A stretch of 64,000 nucleotides of DNA from Mycoplasmopsis iners ATCC 19705 (GCF_000701805.1 NZ_JNJW01000003.1:22526-86525); one strand, 5' to 3'; numbered from the stretch's first letter, positions 22,267 through 32,021 are shown. Notes: a model not told the origin generated them from the sequence alone. Numbers and translations are program-made.

Positions 22267-22973
22267 TGCCCAATTTAATGAAAATAGAAAGAGTTATTAG
22301 CAATTACACTGAATATAGTCGCAAAGAAATTAAAAAATTAATTAAACAAGGCAAAGTTAAAGTTAATCAACAAATAATTACCGAATCAATAAATTTTGAT
22401 CTTGATAACGATAAATTAATAATTGACGAGAAAGCCTATGAAACAGCTAAATTTGTTTATTTAGCTATGAATAAACCAAAAGGTGTAGTTTGTTCACATG
22501 ATATTAAAGAAGGTAAAACAATTTATTCGCTATTACCTGAAAAATATCAATATATTAAAAATCTCAACACTTTTGGGCGCCTAGATAAAGATACAACTGG
22601 CTTGATTATTATTTCCAATGATGGTGAGCTTAATCATAAATTAACTTCTGATAAACATCATGTTCAAAAAACATATTTAGTTAAACTCGATCAAGATTTT
22701 AAAAAAACTGATCAAGAAATTATTGAAAAAGGCATAGATATAGGTGAAAAAGATTTAACCAAACCTGCAGAATTAATAATTAGAGATACTGGTATGGTGG
22801 AATTAACCATTCAAGAAGGCAAATACCATCAAGTTAAAAGAATGTTCAAAAAACTTAATTATGAAGTTATCGAACTGCATCGGATTAAATTTGGCAACTT
22901 GTCTTTAAATGATTTAAAAGAAGGCGAAGTAATTAAAATTAGCCATTCGCAATTAATAAAAGAAAATAACTAA
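22266..22973 (+). CDS. rRNA pseudouridine synthase, RsuA/RluB family
   Basis: 235 residues, starting on the last base of the obgE stop. An N-terminal S4 domain (MKIERVISNYTEYSRKEIKK, then LIKQGKVKVNQQII) precedes the catalytic domain, whose motif GRLDKDTTGLIII carries the active-site Asp (about residue 103). GKYHQVKRMFKKL is the second family motif. It converts a uridine of 16S or 23S rRNA to pseudouridine; sequence alone does not separate RsuA from RluB, RluE or RluF. Confidence 0.93.
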   Translation: MPNLMKIERVISNYTEYSRKEIKKLIKQGKVKVNQQIITESINFDLDNDKLIIDEKAYETAKFVYLAMNKPKGVVCSHDIKEGKTIYSLLPEKYQYIKNLNTFGRLDKDTTGLIIISNDGELNHKLTSDKHHVQKTYLVKLDQDFKKTDQEIIEKGIDIGEKDLTKPAELIIRDTGMVELTIQEGKYHQVKRMFKKLNYEVIELHRIKFGNLSLNDLKEGEVIKISHSQLIKENN

Positions 22974-23395
22974 TTGAACTGTTTCATAGTTGTTTTTGTA
23001 AATTCCGCTTAGGCTGATTTTTTAATATTTTTACAACATTAGCCTTGTATAATCTCAAGTTTCCAAGTTAAAAAGGGATGAAAAAATTGACGCATTGTTA
23101 AACGAAATCAAAAAAGAACTTGTTGAAGAACCTAAAAAGAAGAAACTGAGGAATAATTAATTTCAAAAGTAGGCTACTTGGATTGCTTTATTAATGACAA
23201 ATTTGACTAATATGGAAAAAAGAAAATTTTTTCCAGATTTTTTATTGTGCTTTAGCAGACGTCTTTTTTTGTGCAATACAATGAAGTTAAGTACTAAAAA
23301 AGTACAAAAAATATAAACAAAGAAAGAGAGTGAATGTGAATGATTTAAATTTTTCAAGTTTTAGCATTTAAATTTGCAGCAGATGAGAGGGTAAA
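22974..23395 (+). other. Left flank and left end of the GIY-YIG cassette
   Basis: It holds the left inverted repeat CTCAAGTTTCCAAGTT (23054-23069), just after a TATAAT at 23048-23053. A Lys/Glu-rich frame with no good start follows (DEKIDALLNEIKKELVEE, ending RNN at 23160), possibly the tail of a lost gene. From 23161 to 23395 only AT-rich sequence and a probable promoter/leader for the gene at 23396 are seen. Confidence 0.6.
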
Positions 23396-24220
23396 GTGAA
23401 GATAAACCAACGAGAGGAAATAATATCATTAATCAAAGAACGTGGTCTGGTGACTCATGGTGATATTTCTGTCGCTCTTTATGGTGATAATAAACACATG
23501 CCAAACGTTTATAGTACATTGAAAAAACTTCTTGACTCTGGGGTGGTAAAGAGAACTGGTGATCATCCTTCTTATTACTCATTGTCTAGCGACAACTACG
23601 AAGAACACAATGTTAATGCGGATAAAAACAAAATATGCTTCTTAGAAATCACAAATGAGTCCATAGAAGAAGTGGATGCGGAGGTAGAGGCTACAGAAAA
23701 CTACGGACGTGAAAACAGATTGATCACTGATTGTTTTAAAAAATATCCAAGTAATACAGATATCGAAACTGTAGCTTTGAAGATTGGTTTGATTGATATC
23801 ACAAATTCTACGAATATTTCTAGATATAAAAGATTTATCAGTGTTGTTGAATTAGCGGAAATAATATCATCTATTCCAAATATTGATGAAAGGATTAAAA
23901 AAGGCGATCCAGAAGTTGTAGCGACTATTGCTAGAGCTAACGGAAAGATTAATCTGTTCTCATTTGCAACAAAGTATTGTTGTTACCACAACAAGAATCT
24001 TTATGGCAGGGATGATTATTCAATATTGGATACTGTGTTGAAAGAGACATTACCTAAGGTGTTCAAAGATATAAAAAAATCGAATATCCAGCATTGAGTG
24101 GATTCATATGACTATAAATCTTATAATGATTTCATCACAAATAAACTTGATGAGCTTGGAATAACTATTCCTTTTAGAAAGAGGAAATTTGACCATTTTA
24201 TCTGGTATAAAAATCGATAG
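23396..24220 (+). CDS. Winged-helix protein of the GIY-YIG cassette, function unknown
   Basis: 274 residues, GTG start after GAGAGGG. Residues 1-60 look like a winged helix-turn-helix (REEIISLIKERGLVTHGDIS, VYSTLKKLLDSGVVKRTGD, then a wing SYYSL). A charged linker follows. The C-terminal half has LFSFATKYCCYHN, a motif I associate with uncharacterised bacterial proteins, and ends DHFIWYKNR. One UGA (QHWVDS) must be read as Trp for the frame to continue, and one Trp is UGG, so the gene is at least partly adapted to this code. It lies 13 nt before the nuclease, so the two are co-transcribed; it may be regulator, partner or DNA-targeting subunit. Confidence 0.8.
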
Positions 24221-24233
24221 AAGGAAGGCAAAT

Positions 24234-24986
24234 ATGATTAGTGAGTTTTCACAAGAAGTTGCAGAACAATTAAAATATTATGTTTATAGATTAATCAATC
24301 CTCGAAACGGGCAGACCTTTTATGTTGGAAAAGGAAAAGGCAACAGAGTGTTTCAGCATGTGAAGTGTGCAATCGATTACTATGACGGAGCTGAAGGAAT
24401 CGATGAAGAAGATCCAAATAAGTTCAAAATAATACAAAGCATCAAAGAATCTGGGCTTGAAGTTATACACATCATACAAAGGTGGAATCTGACAGAAAGT
24501 GAAGCATTCCAAGTAGAATCTGCTTTGATTGATGCGTATCAAGGGTTGTCAAATATCCAGTCTGGACATCATTCAGATTTTGGAGTTACAAACGCTGAAG
24601 AACTTCAAATGAGATTATCAATGAAAACTTATGATGAACCCACTGATTTTAAGTATCTAATTATAAAAGTCCGTTCGTGGAGATTAGAACAATTGGAATC
24701 TGAATTTCCAACCACTTATAGATATGAGGCAACAAGAAGAGAGTGGAAAATAAGACCAAGATCAGTAAAAGAATATAAATATGTATTTTCTGCGACTGAC
24801 GGAATAGTAAAGGAAGTCTATAAAATAAAAGATTGGTATAGGTCTCCAGATGAAAATTCATCACGATTTGCTTTTAACGGCGAAATCGCTGAAGAAGAAA
24901 TAAGGAAGAAATATATCAATACCAGAATCCCAGATACATATTGCAAGAAGGGAATGGCATCTCCTGTTTTATTCTCAAAGAATTAA
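24234..24986 (+). CDS. GIY-YIG nuclease (LEM-3-like type)
   Basis: 250 residues. Start ATG at 24234 is chosen for its AAGGAAGG; an upstream in-frame start at 24189 overlaps the previous gene. The N-terminal GIY-YIG domain is clear: YYVYRLINP, FYVGKGKGNRVFQH (Tyr and Arg of the active site), VESALIDAYQGLSN with the metal-binding Glu and a conserved Asn. Residues 140-250 form a second domain (YLIIKVRSWRLEQL, TRREWKIRP, VYKIKDWYRSPD) that I do not recognise, perhaps a target or RNA-binding module. All four Trp are UGG and none UGA, opposite to the surrounding chromosome, indicating recent transfer from a standard-code organism. Confidence 0.85.
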   Translation: MISEFSQEVAEQLKYYVYRLINPRNGQTFYVGKGKGNRVFQHVKCAIDYYDGAEGIDEEDPNKFKIIQSIKESGLEVIHIIQRWNLTESEAFQVESALIDAYQGLSNIQSGHHSDFGVTNAEELQMRLSMKTYDEPTDFKYLIIKVRSWRLEQLESEFPTTYRYEATRREWKIRPRSVKEYKYVFSATDGIVKEVYKIKDWYRSPDENSSRFAFNGEIAEEEIRKKYINTRIPDTYCKKGMASPVLFSKN

Positions 24987-25085
24987 GAATATAAAAAAAC
25001 TTTATAGCAAGAAAACTAAAAGTATATGAGCAATCAATCCTTAGTTTCAAAGTTAAAAGCTCAGGATTTTATAGCATGTATAGGT

Positions 25086-25181
25086 TAATTCTATGTGTGT
25101 AATTTTAAAACGTAAAAAAACGAATATGTCTTATTTATAGGCATATTCGTTTTTTTAGACTTTCAAACTTGGAAACTCGAG
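25086..25181 (-). repeat. Transposon end repeat with bidirectional terminator hairpin (copy B)
   Basis: Right end of the cassette. Read on the minus strand it runs CTCGAGTTTCCAAGTTTGAA, a hairpin AAAAAAACGAATATG paired with CATATTCGTTTTTTT (region 25112-25157), and AATTACACACATAGAATTAA. It is closely similar to 11031-11123, less so to 32530-32623 and 60060-60153. Confidence 0.85.
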
Positions 25182-25209
25182 ATAAATACGTTTCCATTGT
25201 TTTCCTGAT

Positions 25210-25224
25210 TTTCCAAGTTGGAAA
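25210..25224. repeat. Palindrome resembling two abutted transposon ends
   Basis: TTTCCAAGTTGGAAA is the core of the left inverted repeat fused to the core of the right one, 28 bp beyond the cassette. It may be the scar of an excised element or chance. Confidence 0.35.
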
Positions 25225-25239
25225 TTCATGAAACAAAAA

Positions 25240-25270
25240 ACACGAAATATGGATTGTCCATATTCCGTGT
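25240..25270 (-). terminator. Terminator of the rpsL-rpsG-fusA operon
   Basis: On the minus strand ACACGGAATATGGA, loop CAA, TCCATATTTCGTGT (one mismatch), then T6. Confidence 0.85.
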
Positions 25271-25298
25271 ACAAGTTTAAATTGTGATTTTTTTATTA

Positions 25299-27389
25299 TT
25301 AATCTTCGTCTTTAACTTGAATGTTACGACGTTTGATAATGTCATCAGCAATGTTTTTTGGACATTTTTCATAGTGGTGGAATTGCATTTGGTATGTTCC
25401 ACGTCCTGATGTCATACTACGTAAGTCGGTTGAATAACCAAACATTTCACTAAGAGGTACTAAAGCACGAATAATGCTTGCTCCATCGTTTCTTGTTTCG
25501 TTTTCTTGTAATTGTCCTCTACGACGAGTTAAATCACCCATAACATCACCAAAGTAATCTTCAGGAATAACTACTGCTACGTCCATAATTGGTTCAAGAA
25601 GTACTGTGCCTAATTGATCTTTAGCTTTAGTTAAAGCTTTAGAAGCAGCTATTTTGTAAGCCATTTCTGATGAGTCGACATCGTGGTATGAACCATCAAA
25701 TAATGTCGCTTTAACATCAATCATTGGGTAACCAGCTAAAATACCTGCTGCCATTTTGTCTTCAAGACCTTTTTGAATTGGTTTAATGTATTCTTTAGGA
25801 ATTTTACCACCAACGATTTTGTCAATAAATTCAAAACCTTGGTCTGGGTTTGGTTCAAATTTAATTCATACGTGACCGTATTGACCTTTACCACCAGATT
25901 GTTTAACGTGTTTACCTTCAACTTCAGCAGCTTTGGTAATTGTTTCACGGTATGAAACTTGAGGAGCACCAACTTTAGCTTTAACATTGTGTTCTCTTCT
26001 TAAACGGTCAACAATGATATCAAGGTGTAATTCACCCATACCAGCAATAATGGTTTGACCGGTTTCTTCATCTGTGTAAGTTCTAAATGTAGGGTCTTCA
26101 GCAGCTAATTTTTGAAGACCTAAAGCAAGTTTTTCCATAGCATCTTTTGATTCTGGTTCAAGAGCTTGTGAAATAACTGGTTCTGGGAAAACCATTTTTT
26201 CTAAGATGTAACGTGGAGATTTTTCGCCAACTAAAGTATCACCTGTTGTGGTTGATTTTAAACCAACAGCAGCATTGATATCACCAGCATAACATTCATC
26301 AATTTCTTGACGGCTATTAGCATGCATTTGAATAATACGTCCAATTCTTTCTTTTACATCTTTGGTTGAGTTGTATACATAGCTACCTTTTTTAAGCACA
26401 CCAGCATACACACGGAAGAATGTTAATGAACCTACATAAGGGTCAGTCATAATTTTGAAAGCAAGAGCTGCAAAATCGTGATCATCTGTTGCAGGAACAT
26501 CTAATTCTTCGCCATTTAATTCAGCTTTAATAGCTGGAACATCCAATGGTGAAGGTAAGTAATCAACAACAGCATCTAACATTTTCTTAACAGCTTTGTT
26601 TTTGAAACTTGTTCCACAAACAACTGGGAAGAATTCTGAAGTAATAGTTGCTTTTCTAATAATTGCTTTTAATTCTTCAACTGTTGGTTCATAACCTTCT
26701 AACACTTGCATCATGAAGTCATCATCAAAAGTGGCAACTGCTTCAATTAATTCTTGACGTTTAGTTTTTGCTAATTCAACTAAATCACTAGGAATTTCAA
26801 CTTCTTTAGCAATTTCTTCTGGTTTTCCATCATAAACAAATGCTTTCATTTCAACAAGGTCAACAATACCTTCGAAGTAGCTTTCAGCACCAATTGGAAT
26901 TTGAATTGCTACTGCATTTGCATTTAATCTTTCTCTAACAGATCTAACTGACATGAAGAAATCAGCACCTGCTTTATCCATTTTGTTTACGTAAACAATT
27001 CTTGGAACTTTATAGTTTGTTGCTTGTCTTCAAACTGTTTCAGTTTGAGGTTCAACACCACTTTGGGCATCTAAAACAGCAACAGCACCATCTAATACAC
27101 GAAGTGAACGTTCAACTTCAACTGTAAAGTCGACGTGTCCTGGTGTGTCAATAATGTTAATTCTTTTACCATTTCAGTAAGCTGTTGTAGCAGCTGAGGT
27201 AATTGTGATACCTCTTTCTTGTTCTTGTTCCATTCAGTCCATTTGTGAAGCACCATCGTGGGTTTCACCAATTTTGTGAATTTTACCTGTGTGTAAAAGG
27301 ATTCTTTCTGTAGTTGTAGTTTTTCCTGCATCAATGTGAGCCATAATACCGATATTACGGTAATCTTTTAATTCGTATTCTCTAGCCAT
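25299..27389 (-). CDS. fusA: Translation elongation factor G
   Basis: 696 residues starting [20 protein letters not shown]. GTPase motifs: G1 [10 protein letters not shown]2 RGITI, G3 DTPGHVDF, G4 NKMD. Later domains contain [19 protein letters not shown] and [15 protein letters not shown] (domain V). It drives translocation on the ribosome. The start at 27389 lies 20 nt after the rpsG stop with no canonical AGGAGG visible in the gap. Third gene of the rpsL-rpsG-fusA operon. Confidence 0.97.
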
Positions 27390-27409
27390 AGTATCTTAAA
27401 TAATTAATC

Positions 27410-27880
27410 CTATCATCTAAAGTGAGCAAAAGCACGGTTGGCTTCAGCCATTTTGTGTGTGTCTTCACGTTTTTTGATTGCTCCACCTGTTTTGTTTGAT
27501 GCATCAATAATTTCTTTAGCTAAACGAACGTCCATAGTTTTTTCGTTTCTAAGACGTGCATATTGTACTAATCATCTTAAACTTAATGTTTGTTTACGAC
27601 GAGCTGAAACTTCTGTAGGAACTTGGTAGTTTGTTCCACCGATTCTTCTTGTTCTAACTTCCAATTGTGGAGTAATGTTTTCAATAGCTAATAAGAAAAC
27701 TTCCATTGGATCTTTTTGTGTTTCTTTTTTAACAATATCAAATGCGCTGTAAAGGATTTCTTGAGCGATAGATTTTTTACCGTCTAACATAATGGTGTTG
27801 ATTAATTTGGTAACTAATACTGAGTTAAAAATTGGGTCTGCTAATACTTCTCTAATAGGTGCACTATTTTTTCTTGACAT
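27410..27880 (-). CDS. rpsG: 30S ribosomal protein S7
   Basis: 156 residues with start after AAGGAGA. The family signature [20 protein letters not shown] is near the N terminus, [17 protein letters not shown] in the middle and [15 protein letters not shown] at the end. Two UGA Trp. It nucleates 3'-domain assembly of 16S rRNA. Confidence 0.97.
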
Positions 27881-27908
27881 ATTTTCTCCTTAATTTAAAT
27901 AAACTAGA

Positions 27909-28325
27909 TTAGTTTTTCTTTTCTTTCTTTGTACCGTATAATGAACGACCTTGTTTACGGTTGTTAACACCAGCTAAGTCTTGTGTTCCACGAACGATAT
28001 GATATCTAACACCAGGTAAGTCTTTAACTCTACCACCTCTAATTAAAACAACTGAGTGTTCTTGTAAGTTGTGTCCTTCACCACCAATGTAAGCTGTAAC
28101 TTCCATTCCATTTGATAATTTAACTCTAGCGTATTTACGCATAGCTGAGTTAGGTTTTTTAGGGGTCATTGTTGCAACCCTTGTACATACACCTCTTTTA
28201 AAAGGGGCAGATGCTTTATATTGTTTTTTAAGCAATGAGTTGTAAGATAAATTTAAAACAGGAGCTTTAGATTTTCTCACTTTGTCAACTCTACCACTTG
28301 TAACCAATTGATTTGTTGTTGGCAT
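27909..28325 (-). CDS. rpsL: 30S ribosomal protein S12
   Basis: 138 residues. The decoding-centre signature [20 protein letters not shown] and [17 protein letters not shown] are intact; Lys residues tied to streptomycin response (TPKKPNS and GRVKDLPG) are the sensitive type. The promoter region lies in the AT-rich gap 28326-28500. First gene of the str-type operon. Confidence 0.97.
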   Translation of the reverse strand: MPTTNQLVTSGRVDKVRKSKAPVLNLSYNSLLKKQYKASAPFKRGVCTRVATMTPKKPNSAMRKYARVKLSNGMEVTAYIGGEGHNLQEHSVVLIRGGRVKDLPGVRYHIVRGTQDLAGVNNRKQGRSLYGTKKEKKN

Positions 28326-28502
28326 ATTTTTCCTTTCTTAATTTTCAATGTCCAAAATTCACTATAGTTAATATAACTTAAATTAATATAGTTGTGTCTA
28401 TTATATAACAACTAACCCGTGTGTATCAAAAAAAATTTTTTTTATTTTTCGGGTTAATAAAACTTCAAAATTTAATTAATAAAATTGGGCTAAAAATTAA
28501 AA

Positions 28503-28525
28503 AAACTCGCATAATTCGCGAGTTT
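28503..28525 (-). terminator. Terminator of the efp operon
   Basis: AAACTCGC, loop GAATTAT, GCGAGTTT then a T run on the minus strand. Confidence 0.85.
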
Positions 28526-28828
28526 CTAATAAAGTCCAGTAAAACAAATTTTTAAGCTTTCAGGTTTGATATCAAGTAAAGCAACAAACCTATTTTCCAA
28601 TTCTTTAGCGAAATTATTAATTACTGTGTGAAAGTTTTTATCTTTTTTAATTTTTACATCAATTACAAAACCAACATTGTCATGGCTTTTAGTAAAAATG
28701 ATTCTTGGTTCATTTGCCAATTTAATGTATGGCACATCACTAATGCAATTGTGCACCAATTGCACAAAAGCATCTTCAGTAATTGAATATGATTGATTTA
28801 CTGAATAATTTACTGTTACGTAATTCAT
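28526..28828 (-). CDS. Asp23/Gls24-like small protein (MMB_0454 type)
   Basis: 100 residues. It starts on the last base of the efp stop (TAATG overlap). Beta-rich N-terminal half (MNYVTVNYSVNQSYSITEDA) and a final helix-strand part VINNFAKELENRF resemble small Asp23-type proteins of hominis-group mycoplasmas, where I recall the label MMB_0454 family. In Firmicutes such proteins sit beneath the membrane and respond to envelope stress. Function here is unknown. Confidence 0.75.
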   Translation of the reverse strand: MNYVTVNYSVNQSYSITEDAFVQLVHNCISDVPYIKLANEPRIIFTKSHDNVGFVIDVKIKKDKNFHTVINNFAKELENRFVALLDIKPESLKICFTGLY

Positions 28829-29400
28829 TATTCTTTATTACCTTTACCAACGTATTTACCTGTTTCAGTTGAAACAATAATGTAATCATTTTCTTTAATG
28901 AACATTGGGGTTTCTAATTCAAAACCAGTTTCAATTTTTACTTTTTTCTGTGGATTGGTTGTTGTATTGCCTTTAACAGCATCCGGCGCTTCAATAACTT
29001 GTAAAGTAACATTAGCATCTAATTCAACATCAAGAACTTCATCATTGTATTTTCTAATTTTAACAATTGAGCCTTCTTTTAGGAAGTTGAGTTCTCATTC
29101 AACATTTTTAACTGGGATTTCAATTTGTTCATATGTTTCATTGTCCATTAACACAATATTTTCACCATCTGAATATAAGTAATTCATTGGTCTTTTGTCA
29201 ATGTGAGCTTTATTAACTTTGTCGCCACCTGTATAAGATTTAATTGTTGTGCTGCCAGTTCTTAAGTTTTTAACTTTAGCCTTAACATTAGCTTGCCCTC
29301 TACCTTGTTTTGAGTGTTGAGCATCTAAAACTACAAAAATTTCACCATCATCTTCAAAAGTAATTCCTGGTTTAAATGTATTAACATTAATTACATCCAT
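28828..29400 (-). CDS. efp: Translation elongation factor P
   Basis: 190 residues in one frame through a single UGA (VEWEL). Domain I starts MDVINVNTFKPGITFEDDGE. The tip loop that reaches the peptidyl-transferase centre reads HSKQGRGQANVK, with Gln replacing the usual Pro and Arg at the position normally modified. It relieves stalling at polyproline. RBS AGGAGG lies before the start. Confidence 0.95.
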
Positions 29401-29525
29401 AATATATCCTCCATTTATGATTGTTATAATTTTAATATATTTATTAAATTTCTTAATATTTAATTAGTTAACTTAAATATTGCATTTACTTAATTGGCTG
29501 TGAAAAAGTTAATTGGGCAAAATAA

Positions 29526-29545
29526 AAGAGCTATTATTAGCTCTT
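29526..29545 (-). terminator. Terminator of metK
   Basis: AAGAGCT, loop AATAAT, AGCTCTT, then TTATTTT on the minus strand. Confidence 0.8.
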
Positions 29546-29557
29546 AAATTTGTCTTA

Positions 29558-30721
29558 TTAACTATTTTTAAAATAGTTTTTGATTTCTTCAACTTTATTT
29601 AATCTTTCTCAAGGTAAATCTAAATCGTCTCTACCGAAGTGACCAAAAGTTGCTGTTTGTTGATAAATTGGTTTTCTTAAATCTAAATCGCGAATAATAC
29701 CGGCTGGTGTAAGATCAAAAACTTCATAAATACACTGAGCAATTTTTCTTTCTAAGTCTTTGTTGCCATAATTGAATGTATTAACTGAAATGGACATTGG
29801 TTCTGTAACACCAATAGCATATGAAACTTGGATTTCAACTTTAGGCAAAATGCCAGCTGCAACTAAATTTTTAGCAATTCATCTGCAAGCATAAGCAGCA
29901 GAACGGTCAACTTTAGTGCAGTCTTTACCACTAAAAGCACCACCGCCATGTCTTGCGCTTCCACCGTAAGTATCAACAATAATTTTTCTACCTGTTAAAC
30001 CGGTATCACCAACAGGACCGCCTATAACAAATTTGCCAGTTGGATTAATATAAATTTTGCTTGGCATGGCTAAGTTATATTTATCTAAAACACCTTTGAT
30101 TATGATGTTTTTGATAAAATCTTTAAATTCTTGTTCATTATAATCTTCTGAATGTTGAACTGAAAATAATATCGCTTCAACAGTATATGGTTGATGTGAA
30201 TAGTCGATTGAAACCTGGCTTTTCATATCGCTGCCTGCTCATTTGAATTTTAATGGATCATTGTCAGGTAAATTTCTCAATTCTTCAGCTTTTTTAACTA
30301 ATTCATGGGCTAAAGTAATTGGTAAAGGCATATAACTTGGGGTTTCATTAGTTGCATAACCAAACATTATCCCTTGATCACCAGCACCAATTTCTTCATC
30401 AGCTAAAATTACACCTTGTTTAATGTCAGGGCTTTGTTCATTAATGCTAATTGTTTTTGCGGCTTTTTGATATCAATTTGTTAAATTTAATTTGGCAAAA
30501 ATTTGTTCCAAAATTGGCTCAACTTCAACATGGGCTGTTGAAGAAGCTTCGCCGGCTATTGTTAAAACATTTCTACTAATTAAAGCCTCAACTGCAACGT
30601 GTGCATATGGGTCTTGTTTTAAATATGCATCTAAAATTGCATCTGAAATTTGATCACATATTTTATCTGGGTGTCCAGCACCGACAGACTCGCTTGTAAA
30701 ATAAATTTTTTCACTAATCAT
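29558..30721 (-). CDS. metK: S-adenosylmethionine synthetase
   Basis: 387 residues. It makes S-adenosylmethionine from methionine and ATP. Signature blocks: [20 protein letters not shown] at the N terminus, [12 protein letters not shown], and [18 protein letters not shown] with the nucleotide-binding loop. The start at 30721 follows AAGGAG, which lies in the 3' arm of a terminator-like hairpin of the leader. S-adenosylmethionine from this enzyme would supply the rsmD product and both DNA methylases in this window. Confidence 0.97.
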
Positions 30722-30763
30722 AAAAATAAAAATCTCCTTGTTAATGGAAACACACGGAGATTT
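30722..30763 (-). terminator. Leader hairpin before metK that covers the ribosome-binding site
   Basis: On the minus strand CAAATCTCC pairs with GGAGATTT, then TTATTTTT runs to the ATG. The AAGGAG of metK is part of the 3' arm, so the hairpin could both terminate transcription and block translation. Confidence 0.7.
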
Positions 30764-30869
30764 GTTGATGTTTATACATGTTAGGTTATTACCCCTCGTT
30801 ATCCACCTTGCTAAATAGTAGGTTGGCATGCTTCAAAGCTAACTAAGCTCCACAACTCTGTATGTTTCC
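30746..30869 (-). promoter_or_regulatory. SAM-riboswitch-like metK leader (S-box type)
   Basis: A closing stem GGAAACATAC (30860-30869) with GTGTGTTTCC (30746-30755) encloses about 104 nt. Inside, AGAG and GTGGAG, then TGAAGC, GCCAACC and AAGGTGGATAAC occur in the order and spacing of the S-box (SAM-I) core. A TATATTAT-type -10 lies at 30880-30887, so the transcript begins just before the stem. S-adenosylmethionine control of metK is the expected logic. The assignment is by motif and helix only. Confidence 0.6.
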
Positions 30870-30974
30870 TTAAACAATCATAATATAAAATAAAAACAGT
30901 TGAAGCGTTTTTTTAATATTTCCATTATTTAATAATATGTAATATTATTATTAATATATTAATTAGGAGACAAG

Positions 30975-32021
30975 ATGGGTTTTTTTAGTTATTTAAAGAA
31001 TAAATTGTTTAATAAAAATAAAAAAGATGTAGCTGAAAAAGAAAAAGAATTAAAAGCCAAAATCGATAAAGAATTAGTTGAATCTAAAAAACTAGATAAA
31101 TATAATGCTGGTTTAGCTAAATCATCACTTGGTCAAAAAATTCTTGACTTACAAAACAAACATACCAAAATTAATGAAGAATTTTTTGAAGAGCTTGAAG
31201 AAATTTTAATTATGAGTGACATTAATGCTTCTTTGGTTTATGCAATTGTTACACATATTCAAAACGAAGTTAAAAGAAGAAATTTAACTGAAACTAAAGC
31301 AATTGGCGAATTAGTGGCAGACCAAATGTTTGTTATTTATACTAATAAAAGCGTGGTTGATACAACTTTAAATTATCATGAAGATCGTTTAAATACCTTT
31401 ATTTTTATCGGGGTTAATGGTTCTGGAAAAACCACTTCAATTGCTAAAATAGCACATAAATTTATCATAGAAGGTAAAAAAGTTTTAATTGCGGCCGCTG
31501 ACACATTTAGAGCTGGAGCAGTTAGTCAATTAGAAGTTTGAGCAAATCGTGTTGGTGCTGATATTGTTAAACCAATTAAAGAAGGTGCAGATCCTTCATC
31601 AGTAGTTTATAGTGCTTTAGATAAAGCGAAAGCTGAAAATTATGATTTATTATTAATCGATACTGCTGGTAGATTGCAAAACAAAGTTAATTTGATGAAA
31701 GAATTGGAAAAAATGTATCAAATCATTAAAAGATTCCAAGAAGATGCACCACATGAATGTTTATTAGTTTTAGATTCAACCACAGGTCAAAATGGTGTTA
31801 GTCAAGCCAAAGCATTCAGCGAAGTTACTAGTCCAACAGGCATTATTTTAACCAAAATGGATGGAACTTCAAAAGGTGGTATAGTTTTATCAATTAAAGA
31901 TGAATTCGATTTAAATGTTAAATATATTGGTTTAGGCGAAGGCTTAGATGATTTAGAAGAATTTGATTTAGATAAATTCATTTACGCGATGACAAAGGAT
32001 TTAATCGATGAAGCAGATTAA
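30975..32021 (+). CDS. ftsY: Signal recognition particle receptor FtsY
   Basis: 348 residues, start after AGGAG. A charged N-terminal stretch (about 60 residues) precedes the NG domain: four-helix N domain, then G1 GVNGSGKTTS, G2 AADTFRAGAVSQLE, G3 DTAGRLQ, G4 TKMDGTSKGG. It docks ribosome-SRP complexes at the membrane by GTP-dependent pairing with Ffh. Its 3' end overlaps ylxM by 14 nt. Confidence 0.96.

Larger units (their letters stand above)
23054..25181. mobile_element. 2.1-kb cargo cassette bounded by IS1634-like inverted repeats
   Basis: The left end CTCAAGTTTCCAAGTT (23054-23069) and the right end (reverse complement CTCGAGTTTCCAAGTT at 25166-25181) differ by one base from each other and match the ends of the 340-bp element at 11 kb. 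Inside are two co-directional genes and no transposase. The right 95 bp is the family's hairpin end. It has base and codon usage unlike its neighbours. Unlike the 11-kb element, I find no direct repeat flanking it. Inferred to be a passenger-gene transposon moved by a transposase encoded elsewhere. Confidence 0.75.

Noticed and set aside
23070..23160. Transposase remnant at the left end of the cassette
   Set aside because: The Lys/Glu-rich frame ending RNN has no DDE motif or start codon and is too short to assign to a transposase.
22974..25298. Long target duplication around the GIY-YIG cassette
   Set aside because: I compared the flanks outside 23054 and 25181 and found no direct repeat longer than a few bases, so a duplication like that at 11 kb is not claimed.
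25773..25987. Open frames overlapping fusA on both strands
   Set aside because: Leu/Lys-rich or Phe/Asn-rich shadows created by codon bias of fusA; no initiation signals.
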